Source of the DNA: Christensenella sp. UBA2853
GTDB lineage: Bacteria > Bacillota > Clostridia > Christensenellales > Aristaeellaceae
Reading direction: 5' to 3'
Length of the DNA stretch: 25,957 nucleotides
Assembly (NCBI GenBank): GCA_002350845.1
Contig: DEFL01000048.1
Span: 1 to 25,957 of the forward strand
The notes below the pieces were generated by a model. The model made no database searches. It had not been told where the DNA came from and saw only the letters and a program-made list of their open reading frames with translations. Shown here piece by piece: positions 16,146 to 23,562 of the stretch. The translations under genes were made by a program, and so were the position numbers. Every line of letters begins with the position of its first letter. The stretch's first letter is position 1.

Positions 16146-17468
16146 GTGGAATTGTGGATCAACGCCCTTCTGCCCATCAAAGTGTTCAATGCGGCCATCC
16201 TGATCGCGGCTATGCTGATGTTCAGCCATGGCCTGCCGAAAAAGGACCATTTCCAGCGGCGGCTCTTCCTTTGGGCCCTGTTCAGTCTGTTTGCAGCGGC
16301 CGCAATCCCGATTATCACAGATAGCCTCTGGTATGTGACCAGCGTGTTCCTGGTGATGTACCTTCTTTCGATGCTTACGGTCCGGATCTGTTACAGAGTC
16401 AGCTGGCCCATGGTGTTCTTTATCGCGGCGGCAGCTTTTTCTGCCGATCATATTGCCAGCATGCTGGACTCCATCATCTCGCTCTTCCGGCCGGAAATTC
16501 TTCAGTACTCTGACACTGGTCTGCTGAATATCCCAGTGCTGCTGAATTTCGTCCTGTGCCGTGTTCTGGTCTTCGGACTGGTGGATCTTCTGATTGTCCG
16601 GAAGAACCGGGACGTGGACGATGACAGCATCCGCTTCGCCCCTTCGCTGCTTATTCTGATCATTTCCCTCATCGTCAATCTCTACATGAATATTGTGTTC
16701 AGCAATCTGGTCACTGATCGCAGCTTCTGGCTCTCCCTGTTCAATTTTGCCATGAACATCGTCATCTCTCTCCTTCTGCTGCTGTGCCAGTATGCCATGG
16801 TGCGGGAAGGTCGGATGCGCACCCAGTTACAGATTGCGAACCTCCTGAGGGCCCAGGCACGGGAGCAGTACCGCATCAGCAAGGAGAACGTGGAAGCCAT
16901 CAGCATGAAGTGCCACGACCTGAAGCACCTGTTGCTCGCCCTCCGGGGCGTCATCGATTCCAAAGAATTTGACAGTATGATGGAGACCATCGACAGCTAT
17001 GGCGCAGAGATTCAGACCAACAATGAAGTACTGGACGTGGTCTTTCAGGAGAAGAACTTCCGCTGCCGAAAGCTGGGAATCCAGTTTACCTGCATTATCG
17101 ACGGCACTGCTGTGGACTTCATGGGTACTACAGATCAGTATATTCTTTTCGGAAACCTGTTGGACAACGCCATTGAGGCGGTGAGCCAGCTGCCGGAGGG
17201 TGAGATAAAGAACATTCAGGTCACGGTCCGCCGGGACAAGGGGTTCGTCATCATCACGACAGAGAATGGATATGCAGGCGAGCTGCAGTGGGATGGAGGC
17301 CGGCTGCGCACTTCCAAAAAGGACAAGCAGAGCCACGGTTACGGCATCCTGAGTATTGAGAAAATCGTCCACAAGTATGGGGGCCGTTACTCTATTAACA
17401 CCGAAGATCAGATCTTTGCCATGAATATCGTGCTGCCTGCGATCCAGAGAGAGACAATGGAAAAGTAA
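16146..17468 (+). CDS. GHKL-domain sensor histidine kinase (AgrC-like)
   Basis: This is a membrane sensor of 440 residues. About six helices occupy residues 5-218. A short linker precedes the dimerisation/phosphorylation segment with likely phospho-acceptor H257 in AISMKCHDLKHLLLAL. The GHKL ATPase domain has N-box FGNLLDNAIEAV (335-346, N337/N341) and G-box SHGYGILSIEKIVHKYGG (397-413). The start is GTG, preceded by GGAAAGGA inside the end of the response-regulator gene. An in-frame TTG two codons later is an alternative. There is no AgrB protease or AgrD peptide gene nearby, so if the sensor detects a peptide it is encoded elsewhere. A sugar or envelope cue is equally possible. Confidence 0.92.
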   Translation: MELWINALLPIKVFNAAILIAAMLMFSHGLPKKDHFQRRLFLWALFSLFAAAAIPIITDSLWYVTSVFLVMYLLSMLTVRICYRVSWPMVFFIAAAAFSADHIASMLDSIISLFRPEILQYSDTGLLNIPVLLNFVLCRVLVFGLVDLLIVRKNRDVDDDSIRFAPSLLILIISLIVNLYMNIVFSNLVTDRSFWLSLFNFAMNIVISLLLLLCQYAMVREGRMRTQLQIANLLRAQAREQYRISKENVEAISMKCHDLKHLLLALRGVIDSKEFDSMMETIDSYGAEIQTNNEVLDVVFQEKNFRCRKLGIQFTCIIDGTAVDFMGTTDQYILFGNLLDNAIEAVSQLPEGEIKNIQVTVRRDKGFVIITTENGYAGELQWDGGRLRTSKKDKQSHGYGILSIEKIVHKYGGRYSINTEDQIFAMNIVLPAIQRETMEK

Positions 17469-17576
17469 GTTGCAGTCAGGATGGGGCAAAAAGCCTCAGC
17501 GAAGTAGCCGGAACCTTTCGTCACTACCTGCACATCGCTGATTCAGCACACATTCACTTTTAATGAAAGCATATCA

Positions 17577-17606
17577 TTGCACTAAAATAGATATGTACTG
17601 TATATT
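17577..17606 (+). promoter_or_regulatory. Possible promoter of a very short RNA
   Basis: TTGCAC (17577-17582), an 18-bp spacer and TATATT (17601-17606) lie only about 27 bp before a strong terminator hairpin, with no open reading frame between. Confidence 0.35.
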
Positions 17607-17632
17607 ATCTGCGATCTGTCATATCGCGTATG

Positions 17633-17671
17633 AAGTGAGATCGGAGCATGCTCCGACTCACTTTTCTTTTT
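17633..17671 (+). terminator. Rho-independent terminator of the two-component operon
   Basis: A 16-bp palindrome TCGGAGCATGCTCCGA (17641-17656) is extended by AAGTGAG (17633-17639) pairing with CTCACTT (17657-17663), then TTCTTTTT. A smaller GCGAT/ATCGC stem (17611-17627) stands just before it. Confidence 0.85.
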
Positions 17672-17758
17672 CCCTAAATTGGTGAATCCTTTTCTGGCAA
17701 TTAACAAACCATTCCCGGATGAACGCAATGATGGAAAAAGACAATTTCCCGGAGCAAC

Positions 17759-17828
17759 CTACATACAGCCCGTCATGCGTTCGAATGCGTTAGGAGATAT
17801 ATCCCACAAGCGTATCCCGCCTGTTGAA
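17759..17828 (-). pseudogene. IS3-family transposase (OrfB) C-terminal scrap
   Basis: On the minus strand FNRRDTLVGYIS (17828-17793) resembles the FYNRRRRHSxLGYxSP block near the end of IS3-family transposases. A one-frame shift then continues it as SPNAFERM up to a TAG at 17759-17761. Only this block is recognisable. The surrounding gap 17672-17984 shows no intact gene, and terminal repeats of the element were not identified. Confidence 0.4.
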
Positions 17829-18038
17829 CCCAGGATGCGTTGCTTGCGAAAGATTGATTTGTCTGAATCCCATATGGCCGGTCAGCTGGTTTTGTGGTTT
17901 TACCTTTCGCCTCATTGTCCGATAACATGTTGAGGAAATGATGCGCCTGATGGTAGCTGACATAGAACTGAAATGGTAATATAGCAAGGAGGGCAGATGC
18001 ATCTCATTAGCGTATCTTTCTTGGTTATTTTAATCAAT

Positions 18039-18066
18039 TTGAAAAAAACCCTGCGTAAGGTATTGC
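18039..18066 (+). promoter_or_regulatory. Candidate promoter/operator of the MerR-YhfC pair
   Basis: TTGAAA (18039-18044) is followed by CCCTGCGTAAGG (18049-18060), an imperfect dyad (8 of 12 positions symmetric), and a poor -10 (TATTGC, 18061-18066). MerR regulators typically bind dyads between -35 and -10 of suboptimal promoters, so this is a plausible autoregulatory site. Confidence 0.35.
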
Positions 18067-18117
18067 TTGTTACGCCGCGTCATGTTGTAGGATCCATGGC
18101 GAAAGGAGGCGAAGGCT

Positions 18118-18843
18118 ATGTCAAAATACACAACGGGAGAGCTTGCAAAGCTCTGTGGCGTTACCGTCCGAACGGTTCAGTACTATGATACCAGAGGCAT
18201 CCTGATTCCCAGTGAGCTTTCCGAAGGCGGGAGACGACTCTACTCAGAAGACGATCTGAAGCGCTTGAAGGTCATCTGCTTCCTGCGGGATCTGGATCTC
18301 CCCATCGATGCTATTTCTCAGATTCTGAAGGAAGAGCATCCCGAGAAGGTCATTTCACTGCTGATTGAACAGCAGGAGAAAGCCCTTTGGGATGAAATCT
18401 CCGACAAAGAGGAAAAACTGAAAAAACTCCGTGACCTGAAAAACGGACTGAAAGCCAAAACAGACTTTTCTCTCGAAACCATCGGTGACATAGCTGTATT
18501 CATGGAAGGCAAGAAAAAACTGAAACGCATGCGCTGGATGATGATCCTGATCGGAATCCCGGTTTCAGCACTGCAATGGTTTTCCATCATTTTCTGGATC
18601 GTCAGAGGTGTTTGGTGGCCATTTATCGTCTGGGTGCTGGTCGCTGCTGTCTGGGGTACACTGGTCAGCCGATACTACTTCAATCATGTGAAATACATCT
18701 GCCCGGAATGCCACGAGGTATTCAAACCCACGCTGAAAGAAGCCTTCTGGGCAAATCATACGCCGAGCACCCGCAAGCTGACCTGTACCGCCTGCGGACA
18801 CAGGGGCTTCTGTGTGGAAATCTGGGGTGGTGAAGAGAAATGA
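18118..18843 (+). CDS. Membrane-anchored MerR regulator with C-terminal zinc ribbon
   Basis: This protein of 241 residues combines three modules. A MerR winged-helix DNA-binding domain (3-72) reads YTTGELAKLCGVTVRTVQYY then GGRRLYSEDDL. A charged coiled-coil (about 73-137) would dimerise it. Two transmembrane helices (about 139-160 and 165-184) are followed by a cytoplasmic zinc ribbon with C195/C198 (CPEC) and C223/C226 (CTAC). Soluble MerR proteins usually end in an effector domain, so the membrane hairpin is unusual. AAAGGAGG 8 nt upstream fixes the ATG. The gene overlaps the YhfC-type protease gene by 4 bp, implying coupled translation and a shared job. The effector is unknown. Confidence 0.88.
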   Translation: MSKYTTGELAKLCGVTVRTVQYYDTRGILIPSELSEGGRRLYSEDDLKRLKVICFLRDLDLPIDAISQILKEEHPEKVISLLIEQQEKALWDEISDKEEKLKKLRDLKNGLKAKTDFSLETIGDIAVFMEGKKKLKRMRWMMILIGIPVSALQWFSIIFWIVRGVWWPFIVWVLVAAVWGTLVSRYYFNHVKYICPECHEVFKPTLKEAFWANHTPSTRKLTCTACGHRGFCVEIWGGEEK

Positions 18844-19691
18844 CGGAATTTGAGAAGATCATTGTCAGTAGAAACAGCATACCATCACTGATCATCACTG
18901 TCGTTCTGATGATCGCAATCCCTGTTATCTTCTTCATCTACTGGCGCAGAAAGCATAAAGAACAGACAAAACTCAGCTGGCTCATTGCCGGTGCTATTGG
19001 ATTTATCGTTTCTGCCCGTGTGCTGGAACTGGGCGTACATTATTTCTGCATCCTTGCAGATAATCCCATCTCCCGGTTCATTAACGGAAACACCGCCGCT
19101 TTTGTCCTTTATGGCATCATGATGGCAGGCCTTTTCGAAGAGTGCGGTCGGTATATCGTTCTGAAATACATCATGAAGAAGAACCGCGCACGTGAGAATT
19201 CTGTTCTGTACGGTATCGGTCACGGTGGAATCGAGATCCTGGCGGTTCTTCTGCCTTCCATGATCTCCTTCCTTGCCGTTGCAGTGATGTTTTCGGCGGG
19301 GGATACAGAGAATGCGCTCAGAACGCTGAACATTACGGAAGAGACCGCTGCCGCAGCGCTTCCTGCTGTGCAGTCTGCAGCTGCATTTGATTACGGGATG
19401 ATGGCTGCGAACGTCATCGAGCGGCTGTTTTCCATGTTCCTTCACATTGGGCTGACCGTCATCGTATATTACGGCGTCGTCAATGCAAAGAAGATGTACC
19501 TGCCATTGGCCATCCTTCTGCATATGCTGATGGATACATTCCCTGCGCTGTATCAGAGAAGCGTGGTTCCTCTGTGGTCTGTTGAGGTATGGGCTGCAGT
19601 ATGGACGATCATCATTGTATTCATTGCTGTCAAGCTGTACAGGAAAATGGGCGTACCGTCTTTCGCCGAAACTTCCCATCATGGGACATGA
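18840..19691 (+). CDS. YhfC-family intramembrane metalloprotease
   Basis: This is a polytopic membrane protein of 283 residues with about seven to eight helices. It carries the signature of YhfC/glutamic-type intramembrane proteases related to CPBP/CAAX enzymes: FEECGRYIVLK (E100, E101, R104), GIGHGGIE (H128, E132), IERLFSMFLHIGLT (E194, H202) and LLHMLMDTFPALYQ (H228, D232). The family is thought to cleave substrates within the membrane, but few substrates are known. Overlap with the MerR-like gene (ATGA) makes that tethered regulator a natural candidate substrate, by inference only. A strong terminator closes the two-gene operon. Confidence 0.88.
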   Translation: MTEFEKIIVSRNSIPSLIITVVLMIAIPVIFFIYWRRKHKEQTKLSWLIAGAIGFIVSARVLELGVHYFCILADNPISRFINGNTAAFVLYGIMMAGLFEECGRYIVLKYIMKKNRARENSVLYGIGHGGIEILAVLLPSMISFLAVAVMFSAGDTENALRTLNITEETAAAALPAVQSAAAFDYGMMAANVIERLFSMFLHIGLTVIVYYGVVNAKKMYLPLAILLHMLMDTFPALYQRSVVPLWSVEVWAAVWTIIIVFIAVKLYRKMGVPSFAETSHHGT

Positions 19692-19705
19692 TTCCTGTCA
19701 GATTG

Positions 19706-19760
19706 AAATGCCCTCCACTCACGGCATCACGCCGTGAACGTGGAGGGCATTTTCGTTTTT
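19706..19760. terminator. Terminator after the MerR-YhfC operon
   Basis: AAATGCCCTCCAC (19706-19718) pairs with GTGGAGGGCATTT (19740-19752), enclosing CACGGC/GCCGTG, and is followed by TTTCGTTTTT. The structure also faces the convergent XRE-AbrB operon and may serve both. The stretch 19761-19874 shows no gene. Confidence 0.85.
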
Positions 19761-19874
19761 CATTTTGATTCAGAGGCGATTTTATTCTCTGCTTCTCTTC
19801 GAAATGCTTTCTTTTCCAATGAGTATCTTTTCTTATCCCAACACTCCATTTCCATGACAGCCCATGTTCTGCTG

Positions 19875-20306
19875 TTATGGTCTGGCCGATATCATATCCA
19901 TCACTTCACGCATCTTACTCTCAAAATAGTCTGCCGGAAAAAGAGCAATTCCGATTTCGTCACTTGCCACAATCAGACGATCCCCGGCCTTCATTCCAAA
20001 CCTGTCACGGGCCGCCTTGGGAATGACAATCTGTCCGCGGTCCCCCAGTACAACAGAACCCCAGATGGTCTTTCCCTGCGGTGCAGGCGGAAGAATTCCA
20101 ACGCCTTCGATATCTTCAGTTTTCAGCAGGCTGTCCAGCGTAACGCCGTACATCTGCGCCAGCAGGGATGCTTTTTCGATGTCCGGAATAGTCGCTCCGC
20201 TTTCCCACTTTGCATAGGCCTGCCTGGAGATGCCGATCTTCTCGGCGACATGTTCCTGCGAGTAGCCGTTCATTCTTCTGAGCATCACCAGATTATCCTT
20301 CAGCAT
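19875..20306 (-). CDS. XRE HTH - AbrB/SpoVT fusion regulator
   Basis: This is a 143-residue DNA-binding protein with two different binding folds. An XRE-type helix-turn-helix (about 5-60) has GYSQEHVAEKIGISRQAYAKWESG (positions 14-37, motif abbreviated by family). A short linker leads to an AbrB-like swapped-hairpin domain (about 82-125) with VVLGDRGQIVIPKAARDRF and AGDRLIVASDE. It is the third gene of an operon with an ABC ATPase and permease; the permease stop is 14 bp upstream of its start. It probably regulates that exporter's operon, by analogy with other small exporters carrying their own regulator. A minus-strand GGAGAG precedes the ATG. Confidence 0.88.
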   Translation of the reverse strand: MLKDNLVMLRRMNGYSQEHVAEKIGISRQAYAKWESGATIPDIEKASLLAQMYGVTLDSLLKTEDIEGVGILPPAPQGKTIWGSVVLGDRGQIVIPKAARDRFGMKAGDRLIVASDEIGIALFPADYFESKMREVMDMISARP

Positions 20307-20320
20307 GCAGTTTTCTCTCC

Positions 20321-20974
20321 TTACAGATCGATTTTTTCAAAATCCGAACACGCTTTTCGATACGACAGGTACGTCATCAGGGCATACAGCAGTGCACCGC
20401 AGAACATCGTCAGAAGCTGCAGCCCAAGATGCTCAAAACCGAATGCGTTGAGTGCTTCCAGGCCAGGAATATGATGCAGTGTCTCCGCCGCCCCGATCAT
20501 CAGAAAGCCCACAACAACATAAATGACGAACGGCTTTCCAATCCTGTAAGCGGTCTTCCAGAAGCCGCCGACAAAAATCACATTGAACAGACCGAACAGG
20601 ACAAGCACTGTTCCCAGATAAAACGGGTTGGCATTCATCATAAAGTTCTGTCTGTAAACAGCGGCATTGGAAAGGAGCGTCATGCGCAGAATCGTCAGAA
20701 CAGCCATCAGTGCAAAGCTGCACAGCTCAATGAACATCACAAACTGGTATTTTCCCCTGACTACATCCCGTTTGGCCACGGGGAGCAATGCCGAATAGAT
20801 GATGTCATTGGCCTCTCTGGCACTCTGGAAGCTTTGATAGATTCCCAGGCAGACAAAGAACACGCCGCACAGGATCGGATACCCCGGAACGAGCGTCATA
20901 AAGCCAAAGCCGATAAACAGGTACGTCAGCAGCAGTGCGGACAGCTGCATTTCTTTTTTCAGAAGAGTGTTCAT
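20321..20974 (-). CDS. ABC-2 type transporter permease
   Basis: This is a 217-residue membrane protein with about six helices (for example LLLTYLFIGFGFMTLVPGY near 14-32 and LGTVLVLFGLFNVIFVGGF near 119-137). It resembles the ABC-2 membrane 2 family, which forms the channel half of small exporters or multidrug/bacitracin-type transporters. The conserved YSALLPVAKRDVVRGKYQF stretch (60-78) is typical of this family. It overlaps the ATPase gene by 4 bp, so the pair is one transporter. The substrate is unknown. Confidence 0.85.
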   Translation of the reverse strand: MNTLLKKEMQLSALLLTYLFIGFGFMTLVPGYPILCGVFFVCLGIYQSFQSAREANDIIYSALLPVAKRDVVRGKYQFVMFIELCSFALMAVLTILRMTLLSNAAVYRQNFMMNANPFYLGTVLVLFGLFNVIFVGGFWKTAYRIGKPFVIYVVVGFLMIGAAETLHHIPGLEALNAFGFEHLGLQLLTMFCGALLYALMTYLSYRKACSDFEKIDL

Positions 20975-21690
20975 GCCCTCGCCTCCCTCTCCAGCCTCAG
21001 AAAGATTTCCTCGAGCGACTCACCGGGCCGTCCGTGATTTTGCATGAATTCCTGTTTGGCAGAGGCTGCCTGGATCCTGCCCTGACGGATGTAGATGATG
21101 TTGTCCGCACATCGTTCCAGGTCCGAGGTAATATGTGTGGAAAAAAGAATGGTTACACCTCGCCGCTTCAGCTCACCGAACAGTTCCAGCAACTCATCCC
21201 GCGAGAAGGGGTCCAGACCACTGGTGGGTTCATCGAGAATCAGTACCTCAGCCCGGTGGGACAGCGCTAAAAGCAGATTGAATTTGACCTTCATCCCTTC
21301 CGACAGCTCCATGGGCTTTTTGCTTTCATTGAGTCCAAACAGAGCCATATAGCTTTGGCACGCTTCTTCATCCCATCCCGTATAAAAGCCTTTGGTCACC
21401 CTGATGATCTCCCGGATGGTCTTTCTCGGATACCAGCTGACCGCACCGGTTGAATAACCGATCCGCTGTTTGATTTCTGCCTCATTCCCGTGCAGCGGCA
21501 TGCCGAAATAGGATATCTCCCCGCTGTCTGTATGGATCAGGTTCAGCATGGATTTGATCGTGGTGGTTTTTCCTGCACCGTTCCGTCCGATGAATCCGGT
21601 AACCTGCCCGCCTTCCAGAGAGAAAGAAACATCTTTCAGCTGAAAGGCCGGATATGACTTGCACAGTCCCGACACACTTACAACATGCAT
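20971..21690 (-). CDS. ABC exporter ATP-binding protein (YtrB/BcrA-like)
   Basis: This is a 239-residue cytoplasmic ATPase. Walker A is GRNGAGKT (35-42), the signature is a divergent LSEGM (129-133) in place of LSGGQ, Walker B is VLILDE (149-154) followed by PTSGLD, and the switch histidine is H186 in FSTH. The usual Q-loop glutamine is not evident (IGYSTGAVSWYP). The start at 21690 is chosen because AGGAGG lies 6 nt upstream and the promoter at 21723-21751 begins transcription near 21716, inside a longer in-frame reading. It is first gene of the three-gene operon with permease and XRE-AbrB regulator. Confidence 0.9.
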   Translation of the reverse strand: MHVVSVSGLCKSYPAFQLKDVSFSLEGGQVTGFIGRNGAGKTTTIKSMLNLIHTDSGEISYFGMPLHGNEAEIKQRIGYSTGAVSWYPRKTIREIIRVTKGFYTGWDEEACQSYMALFGLNESKKPMELSEGMKVKFNLLLALSHRAEVLILDEPTSGLDPFSRDELLELFGELKRRGVTILFSTHITSDLERCADNIIYIRQGRIQAASAKQEFMQNHGRPGESLEEIFLRLEREARA

Positions 21691-21722
21691 AGAAATCCTC
21701 CTGAATTTCGATTTCTGTGAAT

Positions 21723-21751
21723 ATTGTAAACAGGGGTTGCGCCGCATTCAA
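21723..21751 (-). promoter_or_regulatory. Promoter of the ABC exporter operon
   Basis: On the minus strand TTGAAT (21751-21746) and TACAAT (21728-21723) are separated by 17 bp. The predicted start lies about 26 nt before the chosen start codon. Confidence 0.65.
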
Positions 21752-21829
21752 CCAACCAGACTTAACATCTTCCGTCAATTATAATTGCGCAGGAGTTATG
21801 CCCGGTTTCTTCAGAACAGCACTCCGTGC

Positions 21830-22834
21830 TCACTGTTCTGCTCTGTTGAGCTGAATGTCCCCCGATGTTGTCCCGAGTCGGACATCTGCACCGCCATCCC
21901 CGCAGATATAACGGTCACCTTCCCGGGCAAGAGCCAGAGTATAATTGATTTTTCCGCTGAGGGTGTCAATCTGTGCAGCAAATCCCGGATGCTCCGGAAG
22001 CTCAGCCGTAATCCCGCCGGAGGTCGTGTTGGCCTTCAGGGACGAAAACTTTTCCAGCTTCACGGAAACTGCTCCGCTGGTACTGCCGATATTCACCTGA
22101 TCCGCTTCGCTCAGATGGATCGTCACTGTGCCCGAGGTTGATCCGGCCTCACAGGTTTTCACCTGGTCCGCATGAAGCAGGATGTCCCCGGATGTACTGG
22201 ATCCTTTCAGTGTCCGAATATCTTTGGCTTCCACATGGATATTGCCGGAAGTTGTACCGACAGTCATGGCTTCGATCCCAGCCGCCGTCTGCATGGCAAT
22301 ATCCCCCGAAGTCGCGCTGACAGAAACCTTTTTCGCATCCGCAGATGCCCGGATATTGCCGGAAGTCACTTCCAGATTCAGAGTATCTGCCTTCAGTTCG
22401 GGAATGTTCAGATCTCCTGAGGTTGCACTGATGTTCACTTCACGGAAGGAACTTCCCTCCGGGATGCGCACCGTCAGTTCCTTTTCCTGATTCCATCCGA
22501 AATGAAGCCCGCTCTTTGCATACTGCACCCGCAGCGTATCTCCGTCCAGCCACCACCGCATCTTCATGTCCTCACTGATGGGTCTGGAGGATGATTCACG
22601 CAGTTCAATCTTCTCCCCGCTGTGGTATTCCAGGTTCACTTTCCCGTTTTCCCAGTGAATATCCAGTGCACAGACACTTTCTCCGATGTCCGCATCCCCT
22701 GCTGTATATTTTTCCGCGTGAGCATATCCAAAAAGACTCCCATCCAAAAGTCCAGCCGCCTGGACCGATACGGCAATCACAAGGATTGCCACACACACAA
22801 CGATTGCCATTCTGATCATTCTGTTTCCGTTCAT
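21830..22834 (-). CDS. DUF4097 family beta-helix protein, membrane-anchored
   Basis: This is a 334-residue protein with an N-terminal transmembrane anchor (about 7-27), after which the chain is probably extracytoplasmic. From about residue 130 a series of repeats carries a recurring TSG-x-[IVL] motif (SATSGDLNIP, EVTSGNIRA, SATSGDIAM, GTTSGNIHV, SSTSGDILL, GSTSGTVTI, GSTSGAVSV, NTTSGGITA, then a final GTTSGDIQL). This is the signature of DUF4097, a right-handed beta-helix-like fold found near LiaG and other envelope-stress genes. It is third in an operon with an ECF sigma factor and zf-HC2 anti-sigma factor, overlapping the latter by 4 bp, so it is likely an output or sensor of envelope stress. 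The exact function is not known. Confidence 0.85.
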   Translation of the reverse strand: MNGNRMIRMAIVVCVAILVIAVSVQAAGLLDGSLFGYAHAEKYTAGDADIGESVCALDIHWENGKVNLEYHSGEKIELRESSSRPISEDMKMRWWLDGDTLRVQYAKSGLHFGWNQEKELTVRIPEGSSFREVNISATSGDLNIPELKADTLNLEVTSGNIRASADAKKVSVSATSGDIAMQTAAGIEAMTVGTTSGNIHVEAKDIRTLKGSSTSGDILLHADQVKTCEAGSTSGTVTIHLSEADQVNIGSTSGAVSVKLEKFSSLKANTTSGGITAELPEHPGFAAQIDTLSGKINYTLALAREGDRYICGDGGADVRLGTTSGDIQLNRAEQ

Positions 22835-23562
22835 TGTTTCTCTCCCTTTTCCTTCATCCCAACCAATACGCCCAGGGTAATCACAGCCGTGAGCACGAGC
22901 GTCAGCCAGAACCGGCTGCTTCCGTGGAGCATGATCATAATCATCATATTGAGAAACAGGATGCCGTCAGCGGCCAGCACAATCAGCGCTTTGTTCCTGT
23001 TTCCGACCCATTTTCTCAAGGGCTTTGCCCGGATTGCCCAGGGCAGAAAGCAGACAGCCAGGCCGAACAGGACCGCGCTGCCGGCAACCCAGAACCAGTC
23101 TCCATGCGTCACCATACAGATCACATCCAGCAGCAGTTCCGTGCTGGCGGTAAAGGCACACAGTGTCCAGAACAGTTTGCTCTCCGGCACCAGAATCGGC
23201 ACGGCGATGACACTGGCCGCAACCGTCAGCGCAGCCAGCAGGATCAGAAACCATCCAAGCTGGGAGCCGGCAATCAGATTAATCACCAGCAGCGCAATGA
23301 GCGGAATCATGAACAGACCGGATGCGGTGATCCCGTTTCTTGCGGAAAGCTGCTTGAATTTCCGAACTCCGTAGCTGATTGCATCCTCTTTTTCCTTCTT
23401 CAGGTCGCTCTCAATTTCTGTCTTTTTCAGTTTGCTCAGCAGATCGTTGCATTCAGCACACTCCTGCAGATGTTCTTCCACCAGTTCCCTGCTTTTTTCA
23501 CTGCAGATATCATCGACATATAATGGAAGCAGATCCCGAATGATTTCACAATCTGTCTTCAT
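22831..23562 (-). CDS. zf-HC2 anti-sigma factor, multi-spanning
   Basis: This is a 243-residue anti-sigma factor. The N-terminal zinc-binding zf-HC2 domain (about 1-45) has H31, C35 and C38 in EEHLQECAEC, with C5 and C20 upstream, and it would hold the sigma factor at the membrane. About six helices (roughly 78-98, 102-124, 130-150, 157-177, 190-212 and 217-236) follow, more than the single helix of classical RsiW-like proteins. This suggests sensing by the membrane part. It overlaps both its neighbours by 4 bp, so the three genes are co-translated. Confidence 0.88.
   Translation of the reverse strand: MKTDCEIIRDLLPLYVDDICSEKSRELVEEHLQECAECNDLLSKLKKTEIESDLKKEKEDAISYGVRKFKQLSARNGITASGLFMIPLIALLVINLIAGSQLGWFLILLAALTVAASVIAVPILVPESKLFWTLCAFTASTELLLDVICMVTHGDWFWVAGSAVLFGLAVCFLPWAIRAKPLRKWVGNRNKALIVLAADGILFLNMMIMIMLHGSSRFWLTLVLTAVITLGVLVGMKEKGEKQ

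Noticed and set aside
17997..18188. 63-codon leader ORF with a strong AAGGAGG before its ATG
   Set aside because: The ribosome site is good, but the peptide is unlike any family and overlaps the MerR start in another frame. It may be a leader peptide, yet nothing decides it.
21814..21838. Hairpin at the end of the DUF4097 gene
   Set aside because: GAACA/TGTTC with inner GCAC/GTGC is short and overlaps the stop codon with no T-run, so it is not called a terminator.
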